Shown here piece after piece: positions 9,734 through 19,400 of a DNA stretch of 64,000 bases. Below the pieces are notes generated by a model that saw only the letters and a list, made by a program, of their open reading frames with translations, did not search any database and had not been told where the DNA came from. The DNA lies in assembly GCF_018069925.1 (NCBI RefSeq), contig NZ_JAGPXB010000004.1, forward strand, positions 62,001 through 126,000, read 5' to 3'. This stretch comes from Flavobacterium erciyesense. GTDB taxonomy: Bacteria; Bacteroidota; Bacteroidia; Flavobacteriales; Flavobacteriaceae. Position numbers and translations under genes: made by a program. Numbering within the stretch: the first letter of the stretch is position 1; each line of letters begins with the position of its first letter.

Positions 9734-9776
9734 AGTATTTAACAAAAACCGTTACTTAAAAAGTAACGTAAATACT
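9734..9776 (+). promoter_or_regulatory. Two-tier stem-loop in the leader of the 2101-aa gene
   Basis: Outer arms AGTATTTA and TAAATACT (8 bp) enclose an inner perfect hairpin, CGTTACTT-AAA-AAGTAACG. If transcription starts near 9717 the structure lies in the 5' untranslated leader, 40 bp before the start codon. No T run follows, so it is not a simple terminator. Confidence 0.5.
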
Positions 9777-9815
9777 AAGAAATAATAGATTTGACACATA
9801 CCTATTTTTGAAACT

Positions 9816-12800
9816 ATGATGAAAACTTTACCTTCTTTCAAAAAAAATTACTACCTGATAGCATTATTATTGGTTGTTGCAGAGGGATTTGCACAGATCC
9901 CAATACAATATGATGCAGATGGCATTTTCACTGTACCTGCAGGAGTTACAAACGTAACTGTTGAAGCATGGGGAGCTGGAGGACGTGGTGCGACAAGAAC
10001 ATCGGCTGGCCGTGGTGGCGGTGGTGGTGGTGGAGCCTATGCTAAAGGAACTGTTTCAGTTTCGGCTGCAGCTTCTCCCTACACAATAATGGTTGGACTG
10101 GGTAGCACCACTATCGCGGCTGGTGAAGATTCTTGGTTTGGTAGCGCCACTACCGTCATGGCTAAGGGCGGAGATTCTGCGGCAAACAATAGCACTGATG
10201 GTGCAACTGGAGGTTCTGCAGCTGCGAGTATTGGAAATCCTGCTACTAAGTTTAGCGGTGGAAATGGAGCCGCTAGAGGCTCTATCCTTTTGCTAGGAAA
10301 TTTTTCAGGTGGTGGTGGTGCAGCCGCAGGAAACGCTAATAATGGCGCAAATGGTAACGATAACGTAGGTGGTACTGGCAACAACCCAGGTGGTAGTGGC
10401 GGTGACGGTCGTGTTACTAATGGCAACGGTCAGGCGGGATCGATTCCCGGTGGTGGTGGTGGTGGTGCTTTTGGTAATGGAAATACGGGGGGCGCAGGAG
10501 GTAATGGTCGTGTTATTGTATCATGGACCTGCCCAACCTACAACCTCGCTAGTATAACAACTCCTACACCATTGTGTACTGGGACCTCGGCTACAGTTAC
10601 ATTAAACAGCACAGTGGCACAATTACCGAACGGAAACTACACTATATCCTACACAATAAGTGCTCCAAATGCAGGAACTTATACTGCAAATGTAACAGTA
10701 GCGGCAGGAACCGCTAGCTTTACTACACCAGCACTAAACAATGCAGGTAGTACAACAATTACGGTAAGCACAATATCGAGTGGTACTGCTCCTAGCATCT
10801 GTTCTTCATCAGTAAATTTCTCAGCTACAATTGTTGTTAATCAGCAACCTGTAATAGCAACTACAACTCCTGCATCAAGAGTAGGAATAGGTTCCGTAAC
10901 TTTAGGCGCAACAGCATCAATCGGTAATGTGCGTTGGTACGCCAACCCTACAGGAGGCGCAATTTTAGAAACTAATACCTCCTACACTACACCAGTCCTT
11001 TTAACTACTACAACGTACTATGTGGAAGCTGTAAATGCTGGCTGTATTTCTGCACCTAGAGTACCAGTCATTGCTACCATAGATTTACCAGAAATTGCAG
11101 TATCTGGAAATGGCTTTAACATACCTGATGAGGACACTACACCGATTGTGACAGATAACACTAATTTTGGCACTATTAACTTAACAGTTGCCTCGACTAA
11201 AACGTACACTATTCAGAACACGGGCACAATAAATTTGACGGTCGGAACAATAAACATAAGCGGACTAAATGCGAGTGAATTTGTTGTAACTACTGTCCCT
11301 GCAGCTGTCGTGGCTCCCGGAGGAAGCACAACATTTAATATCACATTTACACCTACAATTTCAGGAAATCGAGTTGCCTCAGTTTCTTTTTCAACCAATG
11401 ATGCTGATGAAAACCCTTTTAACTTTGATATTGCTGGTACTGGAGGAACAGGCGTAGCACCTGAGATAAATTTAAGAGGTAATGGCAATAATATTCTAGA
11501 TGGTGCATCAGGACCGGTGGCGACAAACTTCACCGACTTTGCATCAACCTTAGTAGGAACTCCACAATCACGAGTATTTACTATACAAAATACGGGAACA
11601 GGACCTTTATTGTTGACTGGAACACCTTTGGTGAGTCTTTCAGGAAGCGCTACATTTACTGTGTCTTCACCGCCACCTGGTACTTCTATTCCCGCTGGTG
11701 GAAGTGCTAATTTTACGATTACTTTTACGCCATTAATAGCTGGTACTTTTGTCGCACTTGTTACAATAGAGAATAGTGACTCAGATGAAGGAATATACGA
11801 CTTCGCAATCAAAGCGAACGCTACGGTAACAGGCATAGAAATAGACATTCAAGGAAATGAAATTTCAATTACTAATGGTGATACTACCCCAAATGTAGCA
11901 GATCAAACTGACTTTGGAACTACTAACACCACCACACAAATAAAATTACCATTTCAAATTTATAGTCAAGGTAATAATACATTAACAATAAGCTCAATAA
12001 CTATTTCGGGTACGAATGCAAGCCAATTTAGTGTTCCTTCAATATCCGGTACCTTAGACCCTGGACAAATTGCAAGTTTTGTAGTAACTTTTACACCTAA
12101 TTCAACTTTAGGTATAAAAACAGCAACTCTGACTGTTGTAAGTAATGATCCCAATGAAGGAACTTATACCTTTGCAATAAGAGCAGAAGTACAAACTCCT
12201 ACTGCGCAAATAGTTGCGCCAGGTGGGGTGACTGGCAACCTCAAATTTTGGCTTAAAGCCAATAGTAATATTGGTGCTATCAGTGATAATACACTACTAT
12301 CAAACTGGACAGACCAAACTACGGCCAGTACTAAAAACGCTGTAGCTCGTTTTACCAAAGAACCGCGTTTTCGTGATGCAGCAGGATTTAATGTAAACTT
12401 TAATCCAGTAGTTCAATTTAATGGGAACAACTGGATGTCAGGCAGTCAAGGATTTAACAACTCTGACTTTTACATAGTTGTTAAACCAACCGTTACCTTT
12501 AATCGTGGTACTAGCGCTCAAGATATCTACAGTGGTGACGATGTTGGTACGAACCAAGCTAGTCAAGATGTTACTGGTTTTCAAATGGGTGCCTCTTCAG
12601 CAAGATACGATGACGAAGTAGTAGCATACAACCAAGCAGCCAATACAGTATTTGGAGTAGCTGAAATCAGTACTACTAAATCATACACTGGTGTTAATAT
12701 GTTTAACCCTAGAAAAACTGTTTCGGGAACACCTCCGATGGAAATTCTCAATAATGGTAATATCTTATCAACTACATCAGTTGCTACAGGCACTTATATT

Positions 12801-15800
12801 GATATGGTAAATACTCGCTATTGGTTGGGTCGAAGCGAATTCTTTGACGCAAGTTTTAACGGTGCAATTCTTGAGGTCATTAACTACGATTCTAGAAACA
12901 GTGACTCAAACAAAAGCCGTATCGAAAGTTACTTAGCTATAAAATATGGTATTACTTTAGGAACAAATGGAACTAGTTTACCGTATGTGAATTCAGCTGG
13001 TACAACCATTTACGGCGCCAACCAAGGATACAATTATAACATTGCTGGTATTGGACGCGACGATAATTCACAATTAAATCAAAAGCAATCCAAATCAGAA
13101 AACACTGCCAGTGATATTACCATTGGTCTGGGAGATATTTTTGCAACAAACTCTGCTAACACCAACACTTTTGGTGCTGATAGAACATTCTTGATGTGGG
13201 GACACAATAACAATACCTTGGCAGCACAAGCCCCTATTGTGGTAAACATGAGTTCCGGAATTACTCCAGCCTTAAATACTGATGTTGACTTTGTTGCGGT
13301 AGGACGTACCTGGAAAGTTATTGAAAATGGAATTATTGGAACAGTAAAAGTATCTATACCTTCGGTAATGCTAACAGCAACAATCACCCCTCCAGGAGAC
13401 TTCTTGATGTTCATTTCTGACAGCCCAATCTTTAGCCCAACAGCCGAATACCGCATCATGAATATGAATGGTTCTAATCTGGAAGCTTTATACGATTTCA
13501 ACGGTACCAAATACATCACCTTTGGATATGCACCAGAACGAACATTTGTTCGATCAGTAGACTTTGATGGCGTAAATGATTATATGGATGCTGGCAATGT
13601 ATTGAACTTACCAACAAACTTTACAGTTTCGGCTTGGGTTAAAAAGGCATCGAATAACAAAACTATTTTATCCAAAAGAAATGCTGCTTTTACAGAAGGT
13701 TATGACCTTAGCATCAACAGTACAGGCCATGCTGAAATGTCTTGGTTTAATGGAAGTACACACACGTTAACAAGTTCAGTTCCAATACCAACTAACATTT
13801 GGCACCATGTAGCGGTAATTTATAATGGCACAATAGCGACCATGTACATTGATGGTGTAGCTAATACAAGTGTAACAGCCCCTGCTGTACTTGCGAATAC
13901 ACAGTCGTTCTTGATTGGAGCTGCTAATGGAGCTTCACCAAACAGGTTCTTTGATGGAAATATTGATGAAGTTCGCGTGTGGAGTACTGCTTTAACAGTA
14001 AACCAATTGCGTTACAGCATGAACCAAGAAATCCTACGAAACGGGACTTTCACAAATGGCGTAATTATCCCGAACAATATTACTTTGAACGAAATTAGCG
14101 CGATTCCGTGGTCAAGCTTAAGTGCCTATTATCCAATGTCTACGTACACGTACACGAATGCGAAGGACATTTCAAATAATAATTTTACAGCAGCGATTAA
14201 AAATTTAAATACTGTCGATTATCAAACGGCTCCATTGCCTTACGAATCGGCTGCAAATGGAAATTGGGAAACTCCTGCCACATGGACAAACAGTGCGGTA
14301 CAAGATAGACCTTACAGCACATCAATAATTGATAATAACACTCCTATTGATTGGAATATTGTACGTACCGCCCACGATGTAACATCAAATGCTAATAAAA
14401 CAGTGTTAGGATTATTCGTTAATAGTAACACATTGAGCGCTTCAAGTGACTCTAAAATAGAAGTTACGAACTACCTACGTTTGGATGGAAAAATTGACTT
14501 AGTGGGTCGTTCACAATTGGTACAAAAAACGGGTAGTGATTTGGATATTTTGAGTAGTGGTACTTTAGAAAGAGACCAACAAGGACAAGCTAACTTATAC
14601 AATTACAATTATTGGGGATCGCCTGTTGGAATATCGAATACAACAAGTAACAATAACGCTTATACAGTGGAGAGCGTACTTCGCGATGGTACTACTGCTT
14701 CCGCACCCGGTATACTAAAGTGGACTGATGCATTAAACGCAAATCCGAGTACAACTCCTAAAACTTTATCAAGGTATTGGATTAATAAATTTGATAACCA
14801 AGCAAATGCTTACGCAAACTGGAGTAAAATTGGTGAAAAAGGCAACCTTCGTGCTGGACAAGGGTTTACACTAAAAGGAAGTGGTGCAGTAACTGGGACA
14901 CAAAACCTAGTTTTTGTTGGTAAACCAAACAACGGAGAGATTATTAATACAGTAAATAAAAATCAGTTGTTATTAGTAGGAAATCCGTACCCATCAGCCT
15001 TGGATGCAGATAAATTTATTACTGATAATTTGGGCGGAAGCAACGATGTAATTACAGGAAGCTTGTATTTCTGGGAACATTACACAGATAACAGCTCCCA
15101 CTTTTTAAAACAATATCAAGGAGGTTATGGAGTACGTAATTTCTCAGGTGGAACTGAACCAAGTTCTATGGGATTAACAACTATTTCTGGATTTGGAGCA
15201 ACAAATAAAGCAGCGCCGAATCAATTTATTCCTGTAGGGCAAGGTTTCTTTGTCATTGGTAATGCAAGTGGTGCTAGTACCAACTTAAAATTCAATAACA
15301 GTCAAAGAGAATTTATTAAAGAAGGTGAGGCACAATCACAAACAATGTATCGCACAACATCAAGTAAAGTTCCTGTAAAAGACCATTGGACAGATAACAG
15401 CAGTACAAAAATAGAGCCTAGTTCAAATAAAAAAATCCACATCGGCTTTAATTTATTAAGTAATAATTTCCATCGTCAAGTGCTTTTAGCATTTATGGAT
15501 GAAAGAGCCGACAGCGAAATTAATCCTGGTTATGATGCACCAAATATTGATGGATCACCAAGTGATATGTATTTATTGAACAAAGATCAAATGTTGAGCA
15601 TTCAAGGTGAAGGCTACTTTAATAAAGAAGCCTCCTATCCTATTGCTGTAAAAATGGAAGAAGAAGGTAAAGTATCGTTTGTAATTGATAAGCTAGAAAA
15701 CTTTGACGCTGATCAAAACTACTTTATCTACGATGCTCAAACCGATACCTACAACAGTATCAAAAAAGGACCGTTTGAAGTACTCGTTGCCAAAGGGGAA

Positions 15801-16121
15801 CACAAAACTCGTTTTGCTTTGCACTTTACAGATAAAAAAGCAGCAACTGTTATTGAGGATCCTAATGCTACCAATAATAAAATTGAAGCAATATTCACAA
15901 GGTACAACAACACCTTAAACATCACAAACGGTGTTAAGGATGCCACTATCGAGACAGTACAATTATACAATATTCAAGGATCATGTATCAAAACTTGGGA
16001 CATCAAAGATAAAACGCAATTTTATCATAAGTTACCAATTACAGAAAATAGCTCTGAGTTTTACATTGTAAAAATTAAAACTTCAAAAGGTATCATGACA
16101 CAAAAAATTATTGTCAAATAA
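9816..16121 (+). CDS. Giant T9SS-type surface protein: Gly-rich head, three ASPM/Hydin-type repeats, LamG
   Basis: A 2101-aa exported protein with no recognised catalytic site. Order: signal peptide (about 1-26, ending GFAQ); glycine-rich head with runs of Gly (about 35-235); an Ig-like stretch with paired Cys; three choice-of-anchor-D (ASPM/SPD-2/Hydin-type) beta-sandwich repeats starting at residues 425, 549 and 674, a very regular 124-125-residue spacing; a lectin-like region beginning GNLKFWLKA (near 810); a LamG/pentraxin domain (about 1246-1406, VDFDGVNDY to DEVRVWS); a module with YWGSPVG and GNPYPSAL motifs; and a sorting-type C-terminus (VQLYNIQGSC, then KIIVK). It is a clear paralogue of the next gene. 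Likely role: adhesion or glycan binding at the cell surface. The ligand is unknown. Confidence 0.85.
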   Translation: MMKTLPSFKKNYYLIALLLVVAEGFAQIPIQYDADGIFTVPAGVTNVTVEAWGAGGRGATRTSAGRGGGGGGGAYAKGTVSVSAAASPYTIMVGLGSTTIAAGEDSWFGSATTVMAKGGDSAANNSTDGATGGSAAASIGNPATKFSGGNGAARGSILLLGNFSGGGGAAAGNANNGANGNDNVGGTGNNPGGSGGDGRVTNGNGQAGSIPGGGGGGAFGNGNTGGAGGNGRVIVSWTCPTYNLASITTPTPLCTGTSATVTLNSTVAQLPNGNYTISYTISAPNAGTYTANVTVAAGTASFTTPALNNAGSTTITVSTISSGTAPSICSSSVNFSATIVVNQQPVIATTTPASRVGIGSVTLGATASIGNVRWYANPTGGAILETNTSYTTPVLLTTTTYYVEAVNAGCISAPRVPVIATIDLPEIAVSGNGFNIPDEDTTPIVTDNTNFGTINLTVASTKTYTIQNTGTINLTVGTINISGLNASEFVVTTVPAAVVAPGGSTTFNITFTPTISGNRVASVSFSTNDADENPFNFDIAGTGGTGVAPEINLRGNGNNILDGASGPVATNFTDFASTLVGTPQSRVFTIQNTGTGPLLLTGTPLVSLSGSATFTVSSPPPGTSIPAGGSANFTITFTPLIAGTFVALVTIENSDSDEGIYDFAIKANATVTGIEIDIQGNEISITNGDTTPNVADQTDFGTTNTTTQIKLPFQIYSQGNNTLTISSITISGTNASQFSVPSISGTLDPGQIASFVVTFTPNSTLGIKTATLTVVSNDPNEGTYTFAIRAEVQTPTAQIVAPGGVTGNLKFWLKANSNIGAISDNTLLSNWTDQTTASTKNAVARFTKEPRFRDAAGFNVNFNPVVQFNGNNWMSGSQGFNNSDFYIVVKPTVTFNRGTSAQDIYSGDDVGTNQASQDVTGFQMGASSARYDDEVVAYNQAANTVFGVAEISTTKSYTGVNMFNPRKTVSGTPPMEILNNGNILSTTSVATGTYIDMVNTRYWLGRSEFFDASFNGAILEVINYDSRNSDSNKSRIESYLAIKYGITLGTNGTSLPYVNSAGTTIYGANQGYNYNIAGIGRDDNSQLNQKQSKSENTASDITIGLGDIFATNSANTNTFGADRTFLMWGHNNNTLAAQAPIVVNMSSGITPALNTDVDFVAVGRTWKVIENGIIGTVKVSIPSVMLTATITPPGDFLMFISDSPIFSPTAEYRIMNMNGSNLEALYDFNGTKYITFGYAPERTFVRSVDFDGVNDYMDAGNVLNLPTNFTVSAWVKKASNNKTILSKRNAAFTEGYDLSINSTGHAEMSWFNGSTHTLTSSVPIPTNIWHHVAVIYNGTIATMYIDGVANTSVTAPAVLANTQSFLIGAANGASPNRFFDGNIDEVRVWSTALTVNQLRYSMNQEILRNGTFTNGVIIPNNITLNEISAIPWSSLSAYYPMSTYTYTNAKDISNNNFTAAIKNLNTVDYQTAPLPYESAANGNWETPATWTNSAVQDRPYSTSIIDNNTPIDWNIVRTAHDVTSNANKTVLGLFVNSNTLSASSDSKIEVTNYLRLDGKIDLVGRSQLVQKTGSDLDILSSGTLERDQQGQANLYNYNYWGSPVGISNTTSNNNAYTVESVLRDGTTASAPGILKWTDALNANPSTTPKTLSRYWINKFDNQANAYANWSKIGEKGNLRAGQGFTLKGSGAVTGTQNLVFVGKPNNGEIINTVNKNQLLLVGNPYPSALDADKFITDNLGGSNDVITGSLYFWEHYTDNSSHFLKQYQGGYGVRNFSGGTEPSSMGLTTISGFGATNKAAPNQFIPVGQGFFVIGNASGASTNLKFNNSQREFIKEGEAQSQTMYRTTSSKVPVKDHWTDNSSTKIEPSSNKKIHIGFNLLSNNFHRQVLLAFMDERADSEINPGYDAPNIDGSPSDMYLLNKDQMLSIQGEGYFNKEASYPIAVKMEEEGKVSFVIDKLENFDADQNYFIYDAQTDTYNSIKKGPFEVLVAKGEHKTRFALHFTDKKAATVIEDPNATNNKIEAIFTRYNNTLNITNGVKDATIETVQLYNIQGSCIKTWDIKDKTQFYHKLPITENSSEFYIVKIKTSKGIMTQKIIVK
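11088..12187 (+). repeat. Three tandem 124-125-codon repeats inside the 2101-aa gene
   Basis: Repeat units begin with PEIAVSGNG (nt 11088), PEINLRGNG (nt 11460) and IEIDIQGNE (nt 11835). Each contains an FTPxxxG-type strand and ends in an N-D/S-DE-containing block. The protein is repeated; the DNA has diverged. Confidence 0.75.
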
Positions 16122-16426
16122 CTTTAATTTCTCGAACTTAAAAAAAGAGACTTCTCCACAAGAGAAGTCTCTTTTTTTTATAATTTTACTATAACATTCA
16201 AAATCAATCCATTAACAACATTAAGAAAGAAATAAGAATATTTCTTAAAAATACAATTAATCTTACTTAATGTAAATTAAAGTGTCATTCATCGATTGTT
16301 TTATACTTTTAAACGTTTTTTTTAAAAAATCAAGTATTTTTATCTAGTATAACACTTCTCTAAAAAAAGACAGAACAAGAGAAAGAAACTTAATACCATA
16401 AATTAATAATTAAACCATATTAAATT
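16122..16426. other. 305-bp gene-free region
   Basis: Apart from a strong terminator at its left end, the stretch is AT-rich. It contains an AAGAAATA/TATTTCTT hairpin near 16225 and no convincing promoter; a TATTTTTA near 16335 is a one-mismatch -7 candidate. Confidence 0.6.
16141..16179 (+). terminator. Rho-independent terminator of the 2101-aa gene
   Basis: AGAGACTTCTC pairs perfectly with GAGAAGTCTCT across the CACAA loop, followed by seven T residues. Confidence 0.9.
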
Positions 16427-19400
16427 ATGAATAAAACTCTACCTCTATTCACGTTTATAAGTACTATTTGTCTTTTTGTAACCTTACAATATACTGCTTT
16501 AGCACAAACGTATTCCTATACTACAGCAGGACTTCATACTTTTTCTGTCCCATCAGGAGTAACCACTATACAGGCAGAAGCCTGGGGCGGCGGCGGTAAA
16601 GGCGGCAGTAAATCCTCAGGTAACAGCACTTATGGCGGGGGCGGCGGAGGAGCCTATGCCCGCAAAACCATAGCCGTTTCAAATGGTACTACTTACAACT
16701 TATCTGTAGGAGCTGGAAGCAGCATTGCTACGTCACCGGGAGGAGATTCATGGGTGATTGACAACAGTACACTTTTAGCCAAAGGAGGAAATACAGTTCC
16801 TAATAATGGAACGACCGGAGCAACCGGAGGCAGCAGTGCAACCAGTATTGGTGACTTTACCCTTTCGGGCGGAAATGGAGCCAATGGAGGCACTAACGGT
16901 GGCGGTGGAGGTTCATCAGCAGGAACCTTACTTGCAGGCACAAGCGCGCTCTCACAAACTGGAGCAATCGCCCCAAGTGGAGGCGGCAATGGTGGCAACG
17001 GTGCCGCAGCCGGAGGCGCTACTGCGGGAGTCAATCCCGGAGGCGGAGGTGGCGGAGGAAAAAACAATGATAACGGCGCTTTTGGTGCTTCAGGAAAAGT
17101 AGCTTTAACATGGCTTTGTCCTTCCTATTTATTACTTTCTACCACAGCAGGAGCTCCAATTTGTGCAGGAGCAAGCAGTACAATTACCGTACTCGGTCTC
17201 GCATTAAACTTACCTTCGGGTAATTACACAGTAACTTATAATTTATCAGGAGCCAACTCCGCCACAGGACTTACAGCCACTATGGCAGTTAACCTGCTAG
17301 GCAGCGGAAGTTTTTCTACTACGGCACTGAACAATGCGGGAGCTACCACTTTAACCATTACAAACCTTTCAAGTGGGGTGTCACCAACTATTTGCAGTGC
17401 AACTCTATCATTAAACAATGTTGCAAACATTACTGTGAATGCGGTACCAACTATTACCGGCACAATTGCCGGCAGCACAATCGGACCCGGTATAGTAACG
17501 CTTTCAGCAACTGCATCCGCAGGCAGTATCTCGTGGTTTAGCGCGCCAAGTGGCGGCTTAGCCCTAGGTGTAGGCCCAACTTTTATTACACCACTTATCA
17601 ATACCACAACCACCTATTATGTTGAAACAAGCACTTTATCTTGTACTTCACCCACCCGAGTGGCTGTGACTGCAACAGTTGCTGAACCCGAAATTTCAAT
17701 AACAGGTAATTCCGTAGCAATAAGTGATGGTGACCTCACTCCTACAACAGCCGATTGGACCAGCTTTGGATCTATGGAAATCAGCACAGGAATTATCACA
17801 AAAACGTTTACAATTTCAAATACCGGAAACGCACCACTACTCATAGGAGCCATTAGTTTTAGCGGGCCCAATGCTGCTGATTTTAGTGTAAATACGTCGC
17901 CTAGTTTAATAATCGCAAGTGGTGCATCAAGCGCATTCTCTATAAGTTTTAATCCGAGTACTCTTGGAATAAAAAATGCCACTTTATCTATCGCCAACAA
18001 TGATAGCAACGAAAACCCTTTCGATTTTGCGATACAAGGAATAGGTATTCAGAGTTTTTTTGATAGTGATGGCGATGGTGTATTTGACAATTTTGATATT
18101 GATGATGATAACGACGGCATTACCGATATTACAGAAGAAAATAATTGCAACAGTTCAAACGGTAGCAAGGTTGACTATAAATTTTTGAACGAAACATTTG
18201 GAACTGGGGGGCGCACCGCTAACTTTACAGCTATTTACAATGCAACCACTACGTATTGCTATGAGGATGGTATTGTAGGAGCTAATACAACTGCTTGCCC
18301 GTCTCAATCTTCAAAAATTTTAGATGATGGTGAGTATACTGTAGTTTCAAAAATAACTGGTACAGTTGCTAGCGACCCTGAAAATATTCATGGCGATTTA
18401 GCTTGGTATAATGGCGAAGATCATACTCCGGGAGATACAAACGGAAGAATGGCCGTATTTAATGCGAGTTTTACACCTGGCACTTTTTATGAAACTACCA
18501 TAACCGGTATATTATCCAACTTACCCATAACTTATAGTTTTTGGGCGCTCAATATCATGGCAGCTAATACCTATCCTGGTTCTATTTTACCCAATATTAC
18601 GGTTGAATTTTATGACCTATCCAACAATTTATTGAATACGTTTAATACTGGAGATATCGGTCGTTGTTCCAGCAATGTACTTGACAATTCTTGTACACAA
18701 GGTCAATGGATGCAGTTTTCTACTAGTGTTAATCTCGGCAATGTCAATGCTTTTACCATTCGGTTCAAAAACAATGCACCAGGCGGCGGAGGTAATGACT
18801 TAGCTTTGGATGACATTCTAATATCGCAAACTTTATGCGATCGTGATGGCGATAGCGTTGCAGATTTGTTTGATTTAGACTCTGACAACGATGGACTAGA
18901 AGATGTAATTGAAATAGGATTGGGTAGCTTAAGCAACGGTAAAGGGAAAATTGATGCCGCTTGGGTTGATATCAACGCCAATGGCTTACATGACTTGGCT
19001 GAGCCTATAGCAGCATTGCCAACCTTAGACAGTGATGGTGATGGCGTACCAAATTATTTGGATTTAGACAGCGACAACGATAGTATATTTGATGTAGATG
19101 AATCAGGTGCTGGCAATGTCAATGCGGTTTTAGGTTTTGAAAATGGAGACGGTGATATCAACGGAGATGGTGTGGGTGACGGTCTAGAGACAGAATCTTT
19201 TAGAAACAAAGACATGAACGGCGATGGAACCACGGAAGGATTTGGTGACGGAATTTTAGATATTTATGATTATGGAACTGGAATTAACCAATACGGAAAT
19301 TTAGGTCAAGGCAGTTTACTTGCACCCTTTTTAGACTTTTTACTAGATACAAATGGAAACGGAATTCCTAATTATTTAGACGTAAAATCTAATGGAATTA

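Larger units (their letters stand above)
9369..9815. other. 447-bp gene-free region between surface-protein genes
   Basis: The region contains a strong terminator at its left end, an A-rich middle with no coding potential, and a right end with a -7 promoter box, an inverted repeat around that box and a two-tier hairpin, each listed separately. Confidence 0.7.

Noticed and set aside
10079..10426. Proline-rich - strand frame inside the 2101-aa gene
   Set aside because: It is the antisense of the Gly-rich head; glycine codons read as proline on the other strand.
11213..11848. A 211-codon - strand frame inside the 2101-aa gene
   Set aside because: Antisense of the beta-sandwich repeats; low-complexity Val/Pro composition and no start context.
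16693..17067. Proline-rich - strand frame inside the 1887-aa gene
   Set aside because: Same antisense effect of the Gly-rich head.
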